Origin: Molossus alvarezi
Taxonomy: Eukaryota; Chordata; Mammalia; Chiroptera; Molossidae
DNA length: 64,000 bases
Direction: 5' to 3'
Assembly (NCBI GenBank): GCA_037176705.1
Contig: CM073886.1
Coordinates: 90,679,501-90,743,500, forward strand
Position 1 is the stretch's first letter. Every line of letters begins with the position of its first letter. A program made the position numbers and the translations under genes. The notes under the pieces are model-generated. The model was not told the DNA's origin. It did no database searches and was given only the letters and a program-made list of their open reading frames with translations. Below, in pieces: positions 44,676-56,050 of this stretch.

Positions 44676-44909
44676 GCCCTGGCCGGTTTGGCTCAGCAGT
44701 TAGAATGTGGGGCCTGTGGACCAAAGAGTTGCGGGTTTGATTCCAGTCAAGGGCACGTACCTCAGTTGTGGTTCGGTCCCAGCCCTGGTTGAGGTCGTGC
44801 AGGAGGCAGCCAGTCGATGTGTCTCTCTCACATTGATGTTTTTCTCTCTCTCCCTTCTACTCTGTCTGAAGATAAATGAAAAAGTATCCTTGGGCGAGGA
44901 TTTAAAAAA
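44676..44909 (+). repeat. Ves SINE, long form
   Basis: Head GCCCTGGCCGGTTTGGCTCA, tail GATAAATGAAAAAGTATCC. Duplication AAAAATTTAT / AAAATTTTTAT. Confidence 0.92.
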
Positions 44910-45154
44910 AATTTTTATATAAATGGTGTATTATATACATCTTACCCCAATATGAATCAGAATGCGTCCTATTATAGCATTTCAACTCAACGTTTTATAA
45001 TTTACCCACACTGATGCTTGTATATAGTTCATCATTTAACTGTCATATAAAATTCCATTGTAGAAATAGATTGCAATTTATTTTTTCCCTATTGATAATC
45101 ATTTAGGTTGTTTCCAATTATTCACTGCTACAAATTGTGTTCTTATAATTATTT

Positions 45155-45374
45155 AAAAAAATTTTTTTTCTTTATTGATGTTAGAGAGAGAGAGGAAGTG
45201 AGAGGGAGAGAGAGATAGAAACATCAATGAGAAAGTGCAATAATTGGCTGCCTCCTGCATGCCCCCCACTTGGGATTTGGCCGACAACCTGGGCATGTGC
45301 CCTGACTGGGAATCAAACTGGTGACCTCTTAGTTCATGGGTCTATGCTCAACCACTGAGCCACACCAGCCAGGC
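45155..45374 (-). repeat. Ves-type SINE
   Basis: Head CACACCAGCCAGGC at right. Flanks TGTTCTTATAATTATT / TTGTTCTAATTATT. Confidence 0.92.
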
Positions 45375-45739
45375 TGTTGTTCTAATTATTAATGGGGATT
45401 CTCATGTGCAAGAATTTCTTATGATTATATACTTAAAAATGGAATGGCCAGGTAAAAGACTATGCGCATCTTCCTCTTTATTAGATGTTGCCAAATTGCT
45501 CTCCATGGTGTTTGCACTTAATTTGTACATCCGTCAACAGTATATCAGATGTCCAGTTTGCCCTATCCTCCCAAACACCCGATATTATCAAATTTTCAGT
45601 TTTACCACTCGAATGAAGGAGAAGCATTTCCATTTCAATGATTGCTAGCAAGATTGAACACTTTCTTATTCATTTATTGGTCATTAGCTTTTTTTCTCCT
45701 GTGACTTTTCTGTTCATGCTATTTTCCTCTTTTTACCTG

Positions 45740-46415
45740 TGTGGCCTATCTCTTGTGGATGAAGTAGTGGCCACATACTAAACCTGACAGGCTCAGGGGA
45801 GGTCTTCGAGGTGGGCCTTACAAACTCAGAGACCAAAAGTAACCATGTAAGATGGTCTGAATGTGCAAATTTTTAACTAAATGCCAAACATGGTGGGGAG
45901 TCTTACCCTAGGCCTGCAGATTCCTTGACAAAGGCCAATCTTTACCTTAAATGAGCCTTTTCTATTGTCTATTGTCTTTATGTAAGATAACATACCTCTG
46001 AAATGGCAGAGTAATCTTCTTTTCTAGACCTGCACTAGAACACAAGACCATAAAAATTTTTTACTGTTATCTCTGTTCACACATACATCTCTTTGTGCTA
46101 TAAAGGTCAGTTTTTAACTATCCCATTACCACCAATTAAAAGAAGTATGTGTCTCTCCATTTTGCTTTTTATCCAATCCTAGAGATTTGCACTTTGCTTT
46201 CTCCCGCCTCCCTAATCTACCACCAATGAATGGCGTTCATGTAGCCCTCCTTACGTCTTCTCCTTTTACTCTCATGTATAAAATAAGCTGCAAAACTCCC
46301 ATTCGCCAGAGCATTTTCTCACTTTGTTGAGATTTTGCTTCCTTGGCATCCATTTGGCTCGAACAAACTCATAAAAATTCTCTACAGGTAGGTGGATATG
46401 TTTCTTATATTGACA
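45740..46415 (+). repeat. LTR of a second family, copy 2
   Basis: From about TGTGGCCTATCTCTTGTGG to TTCTTATATTGACA, with a TATAAAATA box near 46276 and CATAAAAATT near the end. It may be a solo LTR, because LINE sequence lies directly on both sides. Confidence 0.65.
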
Positions 46416-46734
46416 CTCTTATAGATTTTTGAGAGTTCTTTCAGTATTCTAGGTATTGATTATATTTCACTTACATGTGTTGCAAATTCTCCTAATTTCT
46501 AGCTTATATTTTACTTTTCAGTGGCTTTAAAATTTTTATTTAAACTTATCAATCTTTTCCTCTGTGTTTTGATCTTTTGCATCTTATTTAAGAAATCCTA
46601 CAATAATCCTTCAAAAGACTAAAAAATATTTAATTTCACTATTTCAAATTCAATCCAGTCTCATTGAAAGAATAAAATGTATGTGTAGAAAGTGTATGGA
46701 CTTTTTAAGTTTTAATGTGTTGAATCTGATTTTT

Positions 46735-46899
46735 TGTTTTTTAATTTTTAAAAATTGATTTGCGAGAGAGAGAAACATTAATTTGTTATTCCACTTATTT
46801 ATACATTCATTTGTTGATTCTTGTATGTACTTTGACCTTGCACCCATAACCTTGGCATATTGGGATGATGCTCTAACCAATTGAGCTATTCATCCAGGG
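46735..46899 (-). repeat. Older Ves-related SINE
   Basis: Same subfamily as 39778 and 42690 (TTATTCCACTTATTTATAC). Flanks TTGAATCTGATTTT / TTGAATCTGGCTTT. Confidence 0.82.
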
Positions 46900-47059
46900 T
46901 TTGAATCTGGCTTTAATGTCTGGGATGTAGAATTCAAAATTTATCATATTTAGAGGTAGTCAGCGTTCCAATTTAATAATTCCAAGCAAGCATACAATCA
47001 GAATTCTTCATCTCTTTTTCTTAAAATACAAGCAAATAGTCTAATTTTAAGAAATGTCT

Positions 47060-47314
47060 GCCCTGAGAGGTTTGACTCAGCGGTTAGAGCATCGGCCTGC
47101 GGTCCGGAGAGACCCTGGTTCGGTTCCCGCTAAGGGCATGTACCTCGGTTGCAGTTTGTCCTCGGCCCTGGTTGGTCGTGCGGGTGGCAGCCACTCGATG
47201 TGTCCCTTCACGTCGATGTTTCTCTCTCTCTCTCTTTCTTCCTCTCTCTCCCTCCCACTCTATCTGAACAAAAAATGGAAAAATGTCCTCGGGTGAGGAT
47301 AAAAAAAAAAAAAA
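47060..47314 (+). repeat. Ves SINE, long GC-rich subfamily
   Basis: Head GCCCTGAGAGGTTTGACTCA. Perfect duplication AAGAAATGTCT (47049-47059 and 47315-47325). Confidence 0.94.
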
Positions 47315-47381
47315 AAGAAATGTCTTGTTTTTTATCTAAAAAATTAAATTTACATGCTGACATATTAAAATTGTAAGTTAC

Positions 47382-47557
47382 TCAGCGGTTAGAGCGTTGG
47401 CCTGTGGACCAGAGAATCCCGGGTTTGGTTCCTGCTAAGAGCACGTATCTTGGTTGCAGTTTGTCTCCGGCCTGATTGGGGTCGTGTGGGTGGCAGCCAC
47501 TTGATGTGTGTCTTTCATGTTGATGTTTCTCTCTCTCTCTCTTCCTTCCTCTCTCCC
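47382..47557 (+). repeat. Ves SINE missing the first bases and tail
   Basis: Starts at CTCAGCGGTTAGAGCGTTGG and stops in the CT tract. TAAGTTAC is present on both sides (47374 and 47558), so this may be a truncated retroposition with its own duplication. Confidence 0.8.
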
Positions 47558-47663
47558 TAAGTTACAGGTTTATTTATTTTTTACTTTTGAAAGTTTCTCA
47601 GTCCCCATTCATTGGCTCTCAAATGTCTTTTCTGACATTGCTTCTGTTTTTCAGTCTCTGAAA

Positions 47664-47702
47664 CACATACATACATACATGCAGACATACATACATACAA
47701 AT
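47664..47702 (+). repeat. (CATA)n microsatellite
   Basis: Tandem ACATACAT units with a GCAG interruption. Confidence 0.85.
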
Positions 47703-48013
47703 TCCTTCCTCTCTCGAATTTCCATTTATTCCATCTTGATTTCCTGAAAGGGTCCTATTCACTTAGATTTATTAGGCTTCTAGAGATTGCTCACACAACT
47801 TTTTTTAGGTGTAAGTAGGGGGGTTGTTATCAACTCTACTCTGTCCATAATCTTCGTTTCTTAATTAAACAGAAAAGGAAAGCTGAAGGGAAGTTTTCAT
47901 TCAGTAAAGGATTAGTCATTAAAATAATTTTAAAGAATTTCGACTGCAACTGAAATTCATTCAGGGTTTAATTTAAATTTGTTTCATACAATTAAATTAA
48001 GATATAATGCATG

Positions 48014-48222
48014 AGTTCGGCTGGTGTGGCTCAGTGGTTGAGCGTCGACCCATGCACCAAGAGGTCGCAGGTTCGATTGCCGGTCAGGACACATGTTCAG
48101 GTTGTGAGCCTGATCCCCCGTGAGGGGCATGCAGGAGGTGGCCAATCGATGTTCTCTCTCATTGATGTTTCTATCTCTCTCTCCTTCTCCCTTCCTCTCT
48201 CTCTCAAATCAATAAAAGAAAG
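48014..48222 (+). repeat. Ves-type SINE
   Basis: Head GTTCGGCTGGTGTGGCTCAG, box-B-like GGTTCGATTGCCGGTCAGG, tail AAATCAATAAAAG. Confidence 0.9.
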
Positions 48223-48289
48223 CAAAGAAAAAGAAAAAATGAGGAAGAACTGATAGATTAAAAGAGTTGCATGGTTACATAGGCAGATT

Positions 48290-48770
48290 CACTTTGTGAA
48301 AATTTATTAGATCATACACTTTCATTAAATTTTATATTTATGCACTTTACTATATGTTTATAAAACTTCAATAAAAATTTTTTAAAAAGAGACAAGAGAT
48401 CAGCTTAATGCAATATATGGATGATGATCCCAGTAAAAGGAGTTTTTTCAAAAGTATATTTTGTAATTGAGAAAATTTAATATTTGATGAAATTAAGGAA
48501 TTATTTTAGGAGTAATAGTGGTATAGTAATGATTATTTACTTGTTTAGTCCTTATATTTTAGAAATACAGGTAAATAATGGATGCAATGAATTGTTAACT
48601 GGAATTGGTTTCAACATAATCTAGTTTGGTGGAGGGAGTAATGGGAAAATATTGGTCAAGTGTTGACACTTTCTGAAACTGGATGATGGATACATTGGAA
48701 TTTTCTGCTTTTGTATGTGTTTGAATTCTCTGTAATACAATTAAAATGCAAACACACATACACATTTCCA
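48290..48770 (+). repeat. Probable old LINE 3' end
   Basis: GAAACTGGATGATGGATACA and CTCTGTAATACAATTAAAATG resemble L1 3' ends. Low confidence. Confidence 0.4.
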
Positions 48771-48811
48771 TTTCTCATGCTAGTAATTTTTCACTCATAC
48801 TTTAAAATTTT

Positions 48812-48950
48812 TTAAATTTTATTGATATTAGAGAAAGAGGAAGGGGAGAGAGATTAATTTGATATTCCACTTATTTATGCATTTATTTGTTTCTTCTTGT
48901 ATGTGCCCTGATGGGAGAATAAATCTGCAAACTTGGTATAATTCAGTCAT
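48812..48950 (-). repeat. Older Ves-related SINE, partial
   Basis: TTTATTGATATTAGAGAAAG, TTCCACTTATTTATGCATTT and CTTGTATGTGCCCTGATGGG. The head is lost. Confidence 0.7.
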
Positions 48951-48959
48951 TTGAAGGAG

Positions 48960-50090
48960 AGAAAGAATCTTTTGGAAAATGTTCATTACTCTCTTTAGAC
49001 GCAGGATGGCACTCTTTGAATAAGTAATTAGCCAAAGTCCACTGCTGGCTGGATAAACTCCTTTCCTTTACAATATTGTTACTTCCTAGGGCAGTTTGTC
49101 TCAGTTGAGAATAAAAAATTTTAAGATAGCTTATAGAGATGATTACTACTCACACCTTAACTTTAGTTTTCTGTGCTGGCTGTGTTTATCCATCACCAAT
49201 TTTTGAAAAATTAAGGACAGGGTTCACAACAATTTAAAGGATGATTTGATGCAAAAACAGCTCTGTGCCCACTCTTCTTACTTTTGTTGTTTACAATTAT
49301 TGCTTTGAGATCAGCCCCTTCTTCTATGTTAATACAAATATCTATATTTCCGTATGAATCATCTTCATTTAACGCTGTGAATGCCAACCACAGGATGTAT
49401 TTCTACGTTTTAAATGGCATTGAGCCAAATACTACTGATTTAAGGTCAAGATGAGGACTACTGACTGTGGACAGATGCTTTCCCCTTTCAACCCTCAAAA
49501 AAGAAGGGAAATAACTGTATTCTTGGACGTTCTCGGTCTGATTCATGCCTTCTTTTAGCCAACTATTCATGTATTCACCAGAAGAATTACACCTACTACC
49601 TCCGGTGTAGGAAGAAAAAAAAAAATCAAATGAGCAATAATGTTAGCAGAAGCTTGAAACTTAAGCGCCCGTTTTCAGAAAGGTCCTCCTCCCCACCCCC
49701 TTCCCTCCGGTCCAATTCCCTTTTCTGGTTCTGGCCATCGGAAATTGACTTGGCGTTAACTACGGACTGGAATTTCAAGGCGTCAATTCCTTCACCCCCA
49801 CCCCCAACCTTGGAAACTCTTAAACCTCTTCCTATCCTACTCTCAGCGGTAGAAACAGATAAATGATGCAGCAGATTCCACCGCTGAAAGACATTTGTCC
49901 TGAGCTATTTTCACTTTTTTCCCTCCTGTTTCCGATCGGTGTGCCAGACTTTGTTTGCTTGCTTAGGACATGGAAAACATATTTGGGCATTTCCCCCACA
50001 GTTTTATGCCAGTGGCTTTCTCCCAGCAAATGAAAGTGAAAGTGCTACGTTGTAGTGGTGTTTTATCCTTAAAGTAGGAACTGGCTTCTG
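48960..50090. other. Repeat-poor region upstream of ADAMTS6
   Basis: No SINE or LINE recognised. Composition rises in C and G from 49630 on. Possibly distal promoter or enhancer; no exon identified. Confidence 0.4.
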
Positions 50091-50098
50091 GTGTGTAT

Positions 50099-50136
50099 GG
50101 GGGCGGGGGGATGGGAGGCGGGAGGGTGGGATTGGG
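50099..50136 (+). other. Dense G-run tract, G-quadruplex candidate
   Basis: At least seven runs of three or more G separated by one to three bases, in the order GGGCGGGGGGATGGGAGGCG and onward. About 0.9 kb upstream of the inferred ADAMTS6 start region. Confidence 0.7.
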
Positions 50137-50899
50137 AAGCTTGAAGAACCAGTTTTGAGGTTTTGTTTGTTTATCTTGAGATCACAGCAGGGTTCCTGCC
50201 CCCCCCCCTTTTTAGGGGGTCTGACTTTGGATTTATTTTCTTTTGGGCAGTCATTGAAGTTTCATTCAATGTACTGAATTAAAAAAATACACTCCACTTG
50301 TAGCTTTCCCCGGTTGCACTTTAAAACACCACCCAGTCTCACCCTCATCTGGAAATAATGCAAGCTTCTTTCTCTTCCCCCGCTCCCTCCTCCCCTACTT
50401 TTTTTTTTTTTTTTTTTTCCTTTTAAAGCCCCACATAACCTGAAGTCGGCAATCAGATGGAAAATGTGCTGGTCTTAGTTTACTTTAGTCTACTCTCCCT
50501 TTCGGTGGCGATTTTACTTGCAGGGGTGTATTTTTAAAAGAGGCATTTTGTGCACATGTAGTTACCGAGTCTTGAAATCTGTCACTGATGTAAACTTCCT
50601 GTAAGATTCCTCAAAGGCACTATTTATGTGCAACTTTTAATATTTTTGTCGTGTGCACTTAAAAATAAAAGTACAAGCAGAAGGACACCGGAGATCTTAA
50701 CAGTGACATTAGTTCATCTAAAGTCATTCATCCTCTCCCTCCCCCTTCCTTTTTCCAAGAAACAACTAATCACAAACCAGGCTAGAATTTCTAAAAGAGG
50801 TTAGAGGAGGAGGAGGAGGAAAAGAGGCGGAGTGGGGTAGGGGGCTGAGGTTAGAAGGGCCAGAATATCTCTCATTCACAGGGTGGAAAAGTTGACATT

Positions 50900-51030
50900 G
50901 TCTAAGCCCTTCTGAATGGCTGGTAGTTGGTTACCCCGATTGTACCTCTACCTCCCCTCCCCCTCCACGTGACGACCTAGGACACATGCGCACCCGACGC
51001 CCGGCACATCTGCACACTGACGTCAGTGCT
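50900..51030 (+). promoter_or_regulatory. ADAMTS6: Candidate ADAMTS6 core promoter
   Basis: Within 60 bases lie an E-box CCACGTGAC (CACGTG at 50966-50971), an NRF1-like CATGCGCACCCG (ATGCGCA 50986-50992) and a full palindromic CRE TGACGTCA (51018-51025). No TATA box is apparent. Location 8.6 kb upstream of the start-codon exon, in a repeat-free block, supports a promoter. Transcription start is not observed directly. Confidence 0.55.
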
Positions 51031-51602
51031 CTGCCTCCGAGGAAACGCTTGCCAAATTTTCTGCTGCAATCCAAGTTGGCTCTAGGGCTACTTCAACAAA
51101 ACTTTGCTCCTCTTGTCTTCTTTTCTCCTGATACCTTTTGATGCTCTTCACATGTTATTTGCATAGCAAAGGCACTGAGCTGTCCAGGAAGAAAGGGCAC
51201 CACTTCCACCCCCAATAAGTCTTTTTAACCCCCTTCCTTTCTTTTTTCCCTTTCCTTTCCTTTTCTTTCTTTCCTTCTTTTTCTTTTCTTTGCTTATTTT
51301 TTTTTTTGGAGGGGGGGGCGGGAGAAAAAGGGGGTTTTGCAAAAGCAGCATCTCAGAATGATAACCTGGTTGTATGGAAGGCATCTCTTTTTCTGCCAAA
51401 TCGGAAAGTCCGTTCTCTAAAGCCCGGGTTAGCCAGACTATAGGGTTTTATTCTGGCTGCAGAATAACTAACTGACTGCTGTGGCTTTGCAAAGGGGGGC
51501 AGAAAAAAAAAAAGTTAAGAGAGGAGAGGGAGTACGTGAGTCGTCCAGTGAAATCTCTATTGTTTGAAACTTACTTTTTATCAGAATTTGAAGATGAAAA
51601 CG
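51026..51602 (+). other. ADAMTS6: Candidate non-coding first exon of ADAMTS6
   Basis: Downstream of the CRE, sequence without repeats runs to a good donor, ACG|GTAAGG at 51602/51603. It includes an octamer ATTTGCAT (51157-51164) and CT-rich tracts. The true start and whether this donor is used cannot be decided here; an alternative donor is possible. Confidence 0.4.
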
Positions 51603-51707
51603 GTAAGGAAGACTTCCACAATATTCAATGAAACCGTTTTTTTAAAAAAAAATTAAAACTTGTGCTTTGCTTGTCTTCCGAATAACGCGTAGAAAACTTT
51701 TTTTTTC

Positions 51708-51757
51708 TGTGTGTGTGTGTGTGTATGTGTGTGTGTGTGTGTGTATGTGTGTGTGTT
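51708..51757 (+). repeat. (GT)n microsatellite
   Basis: About 24 GT units with two GTAT interruptions, about 100 bases after the candidate first-exon donor. Confidence 0.95.
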
Positions 51758-52299
51758 TTAATGGCACTGAGTGAGCTTGACTGAACTCATTTTACAGATA
51801 GAAATCTTTTTAACTCCAGACTAGACGGGGGTTGGAGAATTCTGGGTCTTGCAAGTATTTTATGATGCAAAAATATATACGTTTATTATACGAATAGATG
51901 TTTTGTGAAGTGTGACTTGATTATGATTATGATTATTGTGGTCTTTTAACTCATCACCAAATAGTAATCGGGAAAGTAATAATGATGTGTATTTAAACTG
52001 ATTTCCAGTTTTCTTAAAGAAAAACCTTCTGCATTTTATGGTTTCATGTCAGTGTCTTAAGTAGTCAGACAAGTGCATAGTTTATGCCTGGGCTCCGAGG
52101 GCAGAATTAATGTGCTAGCTGTAGCCCCGATGCTCTAGGATATGTTAAGCTCTTAATAGGCTAATCAAAGAGATGGAAGCGTGTGTTTTTGATTTACTTT
52201 TGGCCACTTGGGACGTGCTAGACTCATATCCCTCCGGAGCCTTGAATATCGGGGTATGTCTGTTTATATGGTACATGGGATCAAAGTTCAGGGATGTGG

Positions 52300-52310
52300 G
52301 GGGGGGGGTG
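52300..52310 (+). repeat. G homopolymer run
   Basis: GTGGGGGGGGGGTGAGGG. A further G-rich segment lies at 52676-52701. Confidence 0.85.
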
Positions 52311-52799
52311 AGGGCTGGAGGGGTTATTGGAAAGCTGCCTTCTGATAATGTGTACTACAATTCCTGTCTTTGGTAATTTCTTTCCTTGTTGTACTAGAAG
52401 AAAAGAGAGCGAGAGAGTGAGAAAGCGCACTGAGAGGGAACAAGAGAGTGAGTTTCTTACTCTTGTTTTTATTTGAGCTGCCGGTGCAACGCGTTTGGGC
52501 CAAATGCCAACTGTCTGGGTCACACGCGTTTTATCCAAATAGATTTAGCGCTGCTGTCTGGAAATGGGCTGCTGAATGTTAACTTTAGGATCAACTCAAC
52601 CAGGGCAGCTCAGACTGTTACCCTCTGTCTGGGCGAAGTGGGGTTGGGGAAGGGGCATGAGGGTGTACAGAACTGGGCGGGGGGTGGGGTTTTTTGGGGG
52701 GGACACACTGAACCATTGCTTGGAGCTTTTAAAAAGACACTGGAGTGTGAATTTCAACATATTCTTTTATGTTTAAATATCTTGGACTAATTTTCTTTC

Positions 52800-54430
52800 T
52801 TTTGTTTTTCTTTCTCTTTTTAGCTTATGTTGATTAGACTCAAACTTAGATGTGGGAATGACAGTTCTCAAAATTCATCACAGGGAAAGAAATGTAAAAT
52901 AAAACTGCTGTAGTTGAAGGAAATTGAGAAAATTAATTTTGGAGTTAATTGTTTTTCTGTGTCTCACCAATGTGGTATAACTGCAATTCTGGTTTATATT
53001 AATTTAGTGCTTAAATGTGATCATTGGTGTTTTGCATTTTTGAAGAATAGTATATAAATGCAAATAGTTGATTTCAAACAAATCAAATTCATTCATTTGC
53101 TACAAATGGCAGCAAATGAAATCTATGTTGTAGTATTAATATTTTTGTAATTCTCAAGGGGAAAAACTCTAACCTCAAGACTTGAAATATTTAATACTTT
53201 TCCTGTCTGGACCAATATGTATGAGATTAATTCCTACTCTTGTCTACTCTTACCACTTCCTCTTTATTTCCTTAGCAACCACTAGTAGTGGTTTAGGATG
53301 GGTCTCTATGCCAAATCTTATCCTATGTGTGACTTTTGTGAGCAAATAAAGAGAGTTAACATATTAAGAGAGTTAATAGCACATGCAATAGGACATTTCT
53401 GAGTGGGGAGAAGCAAACGTGGAAGAGGTTGATAACTCTCTTGGTTATACCAGAGGACAGAGCTGATTATCAACATTGTGAGCCAACCCCAAGAGAAAAA
53501 AGTGTTTGTTTTTCAGGAGAGAAATTATAACAGATAATGTATATCTAATTTGCCATCTGGAAAAAAAAAATAGTTTGGGACAATTGTAATTTAGGGCCTG
53601 ATTTTTGTAGAATGATATTTTGTATTTTTGCTTTTGGCTCATTTGCTTTTCTTGGTAAGTTCTGAGTATGTTTAATTATACCTTTCCTTGGAAACCAATC
53701 TTACAAAGTTCATAAATGATCTGGAAAGCTTTGTACCTATGTCCTTGGCATGTAGTATAGGACAAGAAATATTTGTTGAGAGAATAAATGGAAAATGAAG
53801 TAGGTTAATTTTCACATATAAAAATTAAACACCTGAAGGGAGCAGAATATTGTTGCTTCTTCTGTGAAGACCAGATCAGCCTTAAAATAAATAGCCAGGG
53901 TTAAAATGGATGAAAGAAGTTGAGAAGGATGTTATACATGTTCTTTTAGCTCCATAATAATAGTTCAGGAGAGGAAATTATTACCTTGGCTACTCCCAGA
54001 TCACTTGAGTGGGAAGTAAAGATGATAGAGGGAAAAGACAAGTGAGCACCCTTCAGCCAGGCAGACTACTTGAGGGAACTACTGTAGTGCAACTTGTCTG
54101 ATCTTATTTCTGTTTAGCTAGAGTAGCTTTGATCCATGGAAGCAGGTAAATGATCCCTTAACCTTACTGGCAGGTGTGTATGTATTAGGAAAAAAGCATA
54201 CACATATGCAATCAAAGTAAAATGAAAGTTTTCAGTCTTGTTTTCAAATTTAAAGTCTTATAAGCCTGGTTATCATGACCTAAATTCTTTACTGTTTGCT
54301 CTAAAAGACAATACAATGTAGTTGATTGATTCCATCATCATCTCCAACCATTCCACATTTTTGAGGAAAGGAGGAACGTAAAACTATTTTTGAAGGAAGG
54401 CCTTTGAAAAGTGATGAGTCAGATAATGAG
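52800..54430 (+). other. ADAMTS6: ADAMTS6 5' intron, unique-looking sequence
   Basis: No Ves SINE or L1 recognised in this stretch. Possible small L2/MIR piece near 53740-53800. Otherwise nothing supported. Confidence 0.4.
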
Positions 54431-54434
54431 GAGA

Positions 54435-54640
54435 ACGGGGGCTAATATTTGTTTAGCCATTAAAGTGAAGTGTTCGAACACTTCACATCATGTGTAATCT
54501 AATTTAATCTCTCAACAGGTCTTTGTAAGGTAGATATCATTATCACAGTTTTATGGATGAGGTAACAGATCCAGAGAGTTTAAATAACTTGGAGTCAAGC
54601 CAGGGCTCAAAGCTTTTGTGCTTTTCCATAATAATGCTTC
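54435..54640 (+). repeat. MIR element
   Basis: AATCTAATTTAATCTCTCAAC, ATTATCACAGTTTTATGGATGAG and AGAGAGTTTAAATAACTTGG follow the MIR core. Its left part has become a perfect 22-bp palindrome (54465-54486). Confidence 0.75.
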
Positions 54641-55119
54641 TGCTATACAATGTAAAGAGTTAATGCATTATGATTTCTGGGCAATTATGTAATGTTTTAA
54701 TGTTAGTTTGAATTTTGGAAACTATATCTATTCATGACTCTACATAGTTGTTGATGATATGCAGGTTAAGGTCTCCAGCAGGTGTGAGACAGTAAGTTAA
54801 CCCATTCATTTAAAAAAAAAAAATGTTTTTAACTATTTAGATTATCCACTTTATTGATAGGAAAAAGTTTCAGTAAGAAACTTGGCACACTGATTTTCAT
54901 CTGCTAAACTGTTATCATCTGGTAAACAATAAGAATTAAGTAGGGAGTATAGTAAGGAAAGGCGAGAAAGGAAACCAAGAGGCGGACAGAAGCCTTATTT
55001 TCAGAGTTTAGGCCCTTGATAGGCTTTATCCTGAGAATAGCAGGGAGCACTTGAGGGTTATTGAGCAAAAAAGGGACATTGTCACTTTGATGGCTAGTGT
55101 CAGCCCTTAAACCCGTGGC

Positions 55120-55800
55120 TCCCATGTAGTATTCATAATCCTTACAGTGTCCACATGGGGGCACAGGGAGGTGTCCAAAGACTGGAAATCAGAGGTTGAA
55201 TTGGTTCCTGCCACCCTGTGTCTCCAGCCTGCAGTTCCTGGCTGAGTGTAACTGACCTCGATGAAGCCATCATCCTCCTCCTCTTCACTCGCCTCCGGAC
55301 ACATCCCCTTCCTTGTCTCAGGCAGCAGGTGATGCTGGTAGCTGGTGTGGTATTTACTGCACAGAAAGGACCACATCCCGCAGCAAAACCCCCACCAGCA
55401 CAGGCCTTGCCGGGCCCTGGTGCCTGGTTCAGCGGGATATGGCTGATGCTGTGGGGAGCTCTGAGGGCCCCACAAATGTTTGGTTTGTCTCACTCATGGA
55501 GTGGCTGGAAGATATCTGTGATCCTTAGCCTCGGCCAGAAGAGCCCTGCCTCGAAGGAGATCCCCAGGTATCAGGCAGCCTGGGGCACAGAGTTCTTTTG
55601 GAGGACCAGCTCGGGGTGCAGATTATCTGCAGGTGGAGTACCTGGGTCAGAGAAGTATCTTAGGGGAGTGTCCAGGCTAAGAAAGCACCCAATTTGTAGC
55701 TCTTTTCCTGCTCCCAGGAGCCCTCAGGCATTTGTGGGCTTCCCCTCCCAGCCTCCCCAACCCCACCCCCACCCCACCCCATTCATTTTTGTTGTGAGGT
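55120..55800 (-). pseudogene. GC-rich segment with open frames, possible retrocopy
   Basis: A sharply bounded G+C-rich block in an A+T-rich intron. The + strand is open for 194 codons (55218-55802) and the - strand for 128 (55107-55493). The minus frame includes SKYHTSYQHHLLPETRKG and an acidic EASEEEEDDGFIEVSY segment. I do not recognise the protein, and no poly(A) or target duplication is clear. It could be a processed pseudogene, an ancient exon cluster or chance in GC-rich DNA. Confidence 0.25.
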
Positions 55801-55899
55801 GACTAAGATATGTTTGTTGTTGATATTCGTTGAGCTTGAGCCAACTCATCTACTTACTATTAACTTTCTTCACTGGCCCTGGAGGCTTGAAAAATGTGG

Positions 55900-56050
55900 A
55901 AAGTGAGGGCTGGCGTAAGTAAAGGAGAAAGAAAGCCAAATGTATTGAGTGCCTATGTGCCAGATACTGTAGGTAGTGGTGGAACCAAGACTGTAGCTCT
56001 GGTTTGTTTAACCTCAGAGCTTCTGCTCTTTCTGCTGTGCACCGATGCCC
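55900..56050 (+). repeat. MIR-like fragment
   Basis: TATTGAGTGCCTATGTGCCAG and CAGAGCTTCTGCTCTTTC are MIR-like. Confidence 0.5.

Larger units (their letters stand above)
44915..46700 (-). mobile_element. L1-like 3' region, antisense, split by a SINE and an LTR
   Basis: 44915-45150 (ATTCCATTGTAGAAATAG, AGGTTGTTTCCAATTATTC), 45375-45740 and 46416-46610 read continuously as an antisense LINE end. This shows that the SINE at 45155 and the LTR at 45740 landed in it later. Confidence 0.55.
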
